The translations under genes and the position numbers were made by a program. The notes under the pieces were generated by a model. It saw only the letters and a program-made list of their open reading frames with translations. It did not search any database and was not told the origin of the DNA. A stretch of 64,000 nucleotides of DNA, from assembly GCA_910574455.1 (NCBI GenBank), contig CAJSYZ010000003.1, positions 3,471,250 to 3,535,249 on the forward strand. Reading direction: 5' to 3'. Numbering within the stretch: the stretch's first letter is position 1; each line of letters begins with the position of its first letter. This document shows positions 57,946-64,000 of the stretch, one piece after another. Source of the stretch: Trichaptum fuscoviolaceum (Eukaryota; Basidiomycota; Agaricomycetes; Hymenochaetales; Trichaptaceae).

Positions 57946-60634
57946 TCAGTGTGTCGCAAGGACTATGCAAGTCCTGCATGGAATATAAACCTAGCGAGAA
58001 TTAATGCGAAACCTGACGAGTATTGAATAGCATCTCTACCTGTAGCCAATTCTTTCTGTTATTCCACTCCATAGGGGTAGTGAAATGTTCCACACTCGTG
58101 TCAATACGATCATGACCTCCAAAGCGCTTTTCGTCACTTGAAAGTACGACTTTATATGTGCCTGCCTTTTCTACACCCACGCGATAGTCTGTAAACGAGT
58201 TTGTGGGGTGGAAGTTGAAGATGAAGAGGACATCCGCGCGTTCGTATACAACCACTTTGTCAACTTCATGTTTCAAAGAGACATAAGCCTGTTCACCAGC
58301 CACATTGTGAGCATCGGATAGCGTAGAGAGTAGGTTAGGGATGACCTGAGGGGCAGCAAGCCACTGATACTTCGTTTCTGTGTTGTTCATCGCAGCGTCA
58401 AAGTCATACAGATACCTATACCTCAGTAAAGGATCATCGACAACATTCCACTGCCGCCTGGCATAGTGGAAGGAATTGCCGTTGCCTTCACGAGGGAAGT
58501 CGAGCCACTTAAGAAGAGGTGAGTTTTATTTTACTTCTAAGCTTGAATGCTCACCTCTGGATGACCGAATTCGTTGCCTTCAAAATTGAGATAACCTTCG
58601 CCTCCAAGAGACTGGGTAAAAAGGCTACGTATCCATTGTAAATAAATTCTATTTCCAAAACACCGGAGAAGCGTACCGTATCATCTTGTGTAACGAAAGT
58701 CCTCGATCGATGATTGGAGTCAGCTCCGTTAAGTCAGACATGTTAGTGTCTGTCGGGAGTTTTAATGTCAGAAGTACAAATAACCCTTTTTGGGGGACGT
58801 ACACATCTCCTTGTCCATTAACCAGAAAGCAATTGTCTTATCACCAACAAGAGCTTGGTCGTGACTTTCGGCATACGCGATACTTTTCTCTCCATGACGT
58901 CTATTTGTCAAAGTGTGAACAATATCGCCCATGTCCCATGCATCATCGGATTTGTGTTTGAGCAGCTTGATCCACATATCAGGTACGGCCATTGAGAGAC
59001 GATAGTCGAAGCCGACACCACCTATTTCTGGTGAGGCGCAGAGTAGGGGCATTCCGGACACATCTTCTGCGATAGTTGTGACTTCAGGGTATAATGAATG
59101 AATCATGTCATTCGCCTTGAACACGTTAATGAAGGCCGATTCCGTTTGACTTATAAGGTTTACTCACCAGCATCAAATAAACGACACCCTCCTCGTCTAC
59201 CTGATCGCCAAAGTATTCGTGGTAGCCGCCAGAGAAGCCAGTTCCTATTCCGTGATGGACATACATCATGCTAGTGACACCATCAAAGCGGAAACCATCG
59301 AACTTGAACTCTTCAACATAGAATCTCAAGTTGCTCATTAAGAACCGCAAAACTTCGTGGTTTCCATAGTTGAAAAGACGACTATCCCATAGTTCATGCC
59401 GACCTTTAGCACCCTCATGGAAATATAGATGGTCAGAGCCGTCAAAGAGGTTAAGACCGTCAAGGACATTTTTGCACGCATGTGAGTGCACAACATCGAG
59501 AAGGACGGTAATACCCATTCCATGCGCTGTGTCAACAAGCTCTTTCAATTCTTCCGGAGTTCCGTACCGGGAACTAGCAGCAAAGAAGCTAGTAACTTGG
59601 TAACCGAAGGCTGAAATACGCGTTGAATAGTGTTCACTTCTATGAAAGAGATTCGATGCTTACATGCATAATAGGCATGCTCCATAACTGCCATGAGCTG
59701 AATAGTGTTATATCCTAGTTTTTGGATGCGAGGGAGAATATTCGCCGTGAACTCCTTGTAGGTTCCAACCCTACCCTCGGGTGAGGAGATTCCGACATGA
59801 GCCTCATAGATTTTAACGCTCGCAGGTTTTGGGGGTCTTTGATTCTTAAACGTATACCTTTCGGAGGCAGGAGGATTCCAGAAGCGAGCATCATAAACCG
59901 GAGACACAGTCAAATCTTGGGTAACTCGTTTGATCCAAGCTGGGAGACGTTCGATCCTTTCCCCGCTCGGGGTGACCATAGATATCTGAGTGGTTTGTCA
60001 GCATTCGCTCAAGGCCCCGAGGACAAAGACTCGGGACAGGACAAAGGACCAAAGGGCTTCGTTGCTATGTATGCGAGAACGATTGCGACTTACTTTTAGT
60101 TTTGAGTCATGAGGGATTGCCGGTTCGCCTGAAGACGTGGGTGGAAGAGTGATCTCCCAAACACCAAACTCGTTTTTCTTCATCGGATTTGCCGACCTAT
60201 CCCAGCCATCTACAAGATTTCATGATGGTCAGTCTGGCTTTTCTCCCTATTTCCAACATCAAAGTTCAATATATGCGCGTATAGAACGAATAACCCGCCC
60301 TGCCACCGAACCTTCCGCATAGATTTGTTGTGTGAAAGAGCAACATGGACTTACTGAAATCGCCAATGAGAGCCGCTTCCGTCGCATTTGGTGCCCACTC
60401 CCGATACACAATCTCGCCCTTGTCGTTGACATTCAACCCAAACTTCTCATACCCCTTGCTGAACGCGTCATAACCTCCTTCATACTGCGCGATGGTATCC
60501 TTCCACTGCTGAAAGCGACCATGTCGGTGCGCGATGGCTGGAAGGAACGGCTCAAGCCATGAATCAAGGCTCAGGACCTTTTGCCCGTCGAAATTGCCAT
60601 CGAAATTGCTTGCTGCAGACGCGCCGTTGCCCAT
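57946..60634 (-). CDS. GLC3: 1,4-alpha-glucan (glycogen) branching enzyme
   Basis: GH13 branching enzyme forming alpha-1,6 branches in glycogen. The start is [20 protein letters not shown] (60634), with [20 protein letters not shown] and [23 protein letters not shown]48 segments: [13 protein letters not shown] | [10 protein letters not shown] and [18 protein letters not shown]. Then [40 protein letters not shown] | [20 protein letters not shown]. Catalytic motifs: [33 protein letters not shown] (Asp nucleophile), [11 protein letters not shown] (Glu acid/base), [20 protein letters not shown] (His-Asp). Near the end come [20 protein letters not shown] and a small last exon [14 protein letters not shown]. 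About 690 residues. Complete and apparently functional. Confidence 0.94.
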
Positions 60635-61668
60635 GTTCAATATCGAAATATCAGAAGATCGCGTGGCGTTGGTGCGCTGGTTCTACCAAAGGGATTTGGC
60701 AGTTATCTAGTAGGTTTTGCGACGACGACAGTAGGGCTCGTTGACGGTGATGATGGTAGCGGGAAGAAAAGCTACATGAGCTAGGCTTTGGTAGGAATTG
60801 GAGAGGGCCATTTGAATGCAGCTTCTCTCGGTGGCGTAAATTTGCATGACGTAGGTTGCCTGTCTGGGATATATACCGACTTTTTCTGAGATATGCCTCC
60901 GTCTTCCTGCGCGCTGGACCAGCGCTCTTCATTACTATCTCGTCGAGACCGCCAGAAGGTGAGATGCTGAAATCTTTGATTTTTCCGTTATATTTCAACA
61001 GATTGTTCGACATTACTCACTATTTTGCCCAGTATTTCTCAGAAATGCCCAATTCACTTCCGGTCCGACTTGCCCATGGCCAGATAACTTGAGAGGAGCC
61101 TTTAAGTCAGAGAAATTTCATCACGAAAGTCGCATATTACTTGCAGTGGCATTGTAGTAGCCTTGTAAAGCCTATATTGAATGTAATGGCCTGCCATACT
61201 GGGGGACAGATTAACATGCTGCGTCCCCTGTTTACCCACGCTTGAAATATGGCGGCATCATTGCAAGGTCGCGCCATATGGCGGAGTTTCAACATATGGC
61301 AATACACGGTAACGTGAGGCAAGATTGTGCCGTCCGCACATATTGTACGACGGCGAAATATTTCATGAGCTTACATGACAATGCCATATGGTAGAACAGT
61401 GTCATATGATGATTTTGAGCTATATTGCGTAGGATTACAATATACTGTACATATTGCATCAAAGTGCCAGATGGTATAGCAGCGTCATATTTTGGTAACG
61501 AGGCATATGACCAGATCATACGATAGCGGTAACTCAAATATAGACAGCTCGGAAAAGCCCGTCATCACACCATAAATAGCACATTAGAAATCATTCTGTA
61601 TTTGGTTCTATTGACACGTAAGCAACAAATTTTACTATTGGTCGTTTTGTCGAGCGCGCCCCCGCAAA
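60635..61668. other. Intergenic, 1.0 kb, with degenerate CATATG repeats
   Basis: No ORF with a recognisable product. From about 61250 to 61510 CATATG-containing units recur. The clearest pair is 61383-61407 and 61466-61490, matching at 20 of 25 positions. It may be an old repeat or promoter remnant. Confidence 0.45.
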
Positions 61669-63373
61669 TTATTCCTGCGCTTCGCTTTCGCGTCGAGCCA
61701 GAGCTCGCTGGTACATCTTGTAAGCCAGACAATCCGGAGGAAACATCTCCTCGTTAGTGAGAATAGAGCCGGAGTCATCAAGTTGTTCCCCATACACACG
61801 ACTAAGAGTCATAATCAGTAATGTAATCTGATCCCAGAAGTAAAAGACGTACTTGTTCCACTCGGTCAGAAGCTCCTCTTTCCAGGCATCCGTCTGTATA
61901 TAAAAAAGCTCCAGTATCGCATTGTAATATGTGGTGTAGCTGAACGAACTCGACTTGGAAACGAATGTGAGCGTCGTCGACGAAGAAAGTGCATAATGGG
62001 CCTGTAGACACTTTCAGCTGCGCATTCAGTTTCAAAGTGTGGATTCACATACATGCACACAGCAATATGCGATGAACTCCGGGGTGACTTCACGCTGCTT
62101 GTGGATATGGGCGATGCCACGAGCAGGACGATTGCCCGGGTCGTTAGGCTCGTCCTCTTCCGCAACTGATCTTCCGTAGGAAATCGTAACACCAACCTGA
62201 AGCCTTTCGTAAGATGGATATGACTGTATACATTTTAAGACTTACTTTCATAGGTATTTCACCCTGAAGGAACCCTTTGAACTCGTCTTGCGGGTCAAAT
62301 TCTTCATTTTTGTACAACATGAGACTGAGGTCGCCAGGCAACAGTATCTTTTTCTTCGCCTTGAAGGCTGCGAGTACCCTTGTTGCATGCAGTTAGTAAT
62401 GTGTATGTACAAAAAAAACTAAAACACTTACTGAGCATCACTCATTTCGCCCCCGAAAGTCCCAATCGGTGCAAGTTGGTACAAGCACTTGATATTATTG
62501 ATTCCCCTGTCTTTTTTGGCGGGTATTTTCGGTGTACCAAATTCAAAAAAGTTCGCGATAAAAATTCTTAAGGAGGTTAGCGTCCTCGGCCCGCGCTTGT
62601 CCCCTCCCGCCATTGAGCTGAGAACACAAAAATTAATAACGAAGCTCCTCGTGACACTATAGTACTTACGTCTTTTGACGCAGTGACTTCACGAACTTTG
62701 TCAATCTCGGCCTCTATCCAGGGATGTCTTGCAACCAGTCGGTTCCATTTTCCCGCCAATAAATCCTCCCTGCGCAGATGGAATGAATGTATATCTAATT
62801 AAGCTAGGAAGGAACTTACGCATCGGAGGTGTCGCGTACATCCATCTCTGCTGCTGCGAGTCTGCCCGTAGTTATAATTGAGAGGAAATCCACAATCCCT
62901 TCCTCCCATCTTCCGACTTGACGTCCTGCATGGTAAAGGGCACTCTCTTTTTTTCTGGGAATAGTCAGTGAAGAACGTTATGGCTTGCGATCAACTACTC
63001 ACTTCGTGCTTGTCCCTTCTGTGGTGGAGACCGCATCCACAATCGTTTTGCGCTTTTTTTGCGGATGCGACACATCCGGGGAAGGCTGCGCAGCGAGCTG
63101 GTTTGATGGTGGGGGGAGAAGGTTAGGGTCGATGTGACCGCCATTCACCAAACCAACCGAGCCATTATAAAAGACCGCCGCCTGTCCCGGATGCTGTGAA
63201 GGCTGGCTATTGAAACTAGCGTCGGAGGCTGCAGAGCCGCTACGGGGGGTGGGGGCGGGGGCGGGGAGCATCCACTGAGGCGTCGGAGTGTGACCGCCTG
63301 CTCCGTATGCGTTCGACCCATAATGGGAAGGCGTCGGGGGCGGGGGAGCGCTGCTGTTACCTATCTGCCTCAT
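61669..63373 (-). CDS. DUF6698-like basidiomycete protein, unknown function
   Basis: No characterised function. The first exon starts MRQIGNSSAPPPPTPSHYGS (Pro/Ala-rich, disordered) and ends TIVDAVSTTEGTSTK. Later exons give ALYHAGRQVGRWEEGIVDFL, RHPWIEAEIDKVREVTASKD, GGDKRGPRTLTSLRI, LPGDLSLMLYKNEEFDPQDE, FKGFLQGEIPMKV, GVTISYGRSVAEEDEP and GIAHIHKQREVTPEFIAYCC. Frame choice after that is set by splicing. The true frame reads VHVAHYALSSSTTLTFVSK, YYNAILELFYIQTDAWKEEL and LTEWNNRVYGEQLDDSGS. This order (Y-D-P-x-D, gene-specific insert, H-x-x-x-x-V-T-P-x-x-I-A-Y, A-L-S-S, final W-N) is how I remember DUF6698 proteins of basidiomycetes. That assignment is from memory and needs a profile search. 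Not obviously broken. Confidence 0.65.
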
Positions 63374-63688
63374 TGAATGATCGGCGGTGCGCTTGTACGT
63401 TAGAGGCGGGGACGCTTCTTAGTCGAGGAAGAAAGAAGTTGATGAAAATTTCTTCTATCAAGGGTCCTCACCTATTTAAGGCATTAGCAACGGCATTTCC
63501 ATATATGTCAACGATTTACCTTTGTTTGACTGTCTCGTGACCTTAACGCGTCAGTCATCGCGCTAGTTTTGATTCTTACCTTAATACGGCTTGAGACAGT
63601 AGTTCTCGCCATCGCTGACTGAAGGAAGACAAAATGGCTTTTGACATTGTAGCCAGTATATATTGATCCAAAAATACATAAGAATAAA
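63374..63688. other. Intergenic upstream of the DUF6698-like gene
   Basis: 315 bp between its start and the stop of the right-edge gene. One ACGCGT near 63547. Nothing else seen. Confidence 0.35.
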
Positions 63689-64000
63689 TTACTCTATGAT
63701 GCAGGTGGTCCGTCCGCTTTGCGTGTAACACGAGTTAGAATGTCCGTACGATAAAAGGACCTCCTCCTTCTTCTTCGCGTTCGCCTTCAACTTACAGTAC
63801 ATCGCCTTCTTCCCAAGCCCTTCCGATTTATCGTAGCGAGTTGGGAACACGATAGTCCCCGCGTCTGGGCCATCTATCACCAACGCGACTTCACCTTTCT
63901 GAACCTTCGGCCTGCACAATTCAAGGCTTGACACGGGCACGAACTCTGTCCTTGTTCGCATGTCTTGTGTCTTGAACGTGAGCGCCACGTCTCGGTTCAG
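63689..64000 (-). CDS. 3' part of an unidentified gene, KOW-like segment (partial)
   Basis: An open frame runs in from the right edge to a stop at 63689. The visible 104 residues include RTRTEFVPVSSLELCRPKV, then QKGEVALVIDGPDAG and TIVFPTRYDKSE, ending TQSGRTTCIIE. The GEVALVIDGPDAGTIVFP stretch (a Gly-rich turn between strands) is KOW-like and reminds me of SPT5-type repeats, which basidiomycete genomes also carry as dispersed copies. That is weak. The start lies outside the window, so the 63988 Met is not taken as the start. Confidence 0.4.
   Translation of the reverse strand: MNRDVALTFKTQDMRTRTEFVPVSSLELCRPKVQKGEVALVIDGPDAGTIVFPTRYDKSEGLGKKAMYCKLKANAKKKEEVLLSYGHSNSCYTQSGRTTCIIE

Overview
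This window is nuclear DNA of a filamentous basidiomycete, probably an Agaricomycete. Genes are dense and on both strands. They are cut by many short introns (about 45-65 bp, GT-AG), with upstream gaps often of 100-600 bp. Most products are single-copy eukaryotic housekeeping proteins. There are also basidiomycete-flavoured accessory genes: a DUF6698-like protein, a GH16 glucanase, a CAP/PR-1 protein and a long multi-TM/disordered protein. I see no prokaryotic operon, CRISPR array, rRNA or convincing tRNA.

Layout. 0.2-5.7 kb: FSAF1/Faf1-like ribosome biogenesis factor (-), DUF1640/CCDC90 mitochondrial coiled-coil protein (+), PYM (-), a small disordered protein whose C-terminus lies in a second exon (-). 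5.7-10 kb: GPN3 GTPase (-) with a 527-bp TA-flanked Tc1/mariner-type MITE just upstream, then three mitochondrial genes: COA5/Pet191 (-), Iba57 (+) and an AcpS-type phosphopantetheinyl transferase (-). 10-17 kb: Elongator subunit Elp2 (+) and a 1,007-residue eIF4A-like protein whose helicase motifs are all degenerate (-). 17.8-23.3 kb: RRM protein (-), ICMT-type methyltransferase (+), class I/II aminotransferase (-), THO3/Tex1 WD40 protein (+). 23.6-31.5 kb: long membrane/disordered protein (-), GH16 glucanase (-), Air1/2-like zinc-knuckle protein (-). 32-40 kb: CAP/PR-1 secreted protein (+), haspin kinase (+), GINS subunit Psf2 (+), phytase-like esterase (+). 40-47.5 kb: Yvc1-type TRP channel (-), ARPC3 (+), Nob1 (-), Leu2 (+). 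47.8-64 kb: a weak small ORF (+), Mrc1/claspin (-), membrane-anchored SDR (+), Pho80-type cyclin (+), glycogen branching enzyme (-), DUF6698-like protein (-), and the 3' end of a gene running off the right edge (-).

There is no single pathway here. Several functional themes recur: ribosome and mRNA maturation (FSAF1, Nob1, Air1/2, PYM, THO3), replication and mitosis (Psf2, Mrc1, haspin), and mitochondrial Fe-S/respiratory assembly (COA5, Iba57, AcpS). Promoter sequence offers some regulatory hints. Two ACGCGT (MCB) boxes lie upstream of PSF2 and one upstream of MRC1. Two CACGTG sites lie upstream of the phytase-like gene. The most unusual items are the motif-less eIF4A paralogue, the MITE with paired CACGTG sites in each terminal repeat, and the proteins of unknown function. 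Gene ends are given as start codon to stop codon and include introns. Splice sites were read by eye from GT-AG signals, phase and family similarity.
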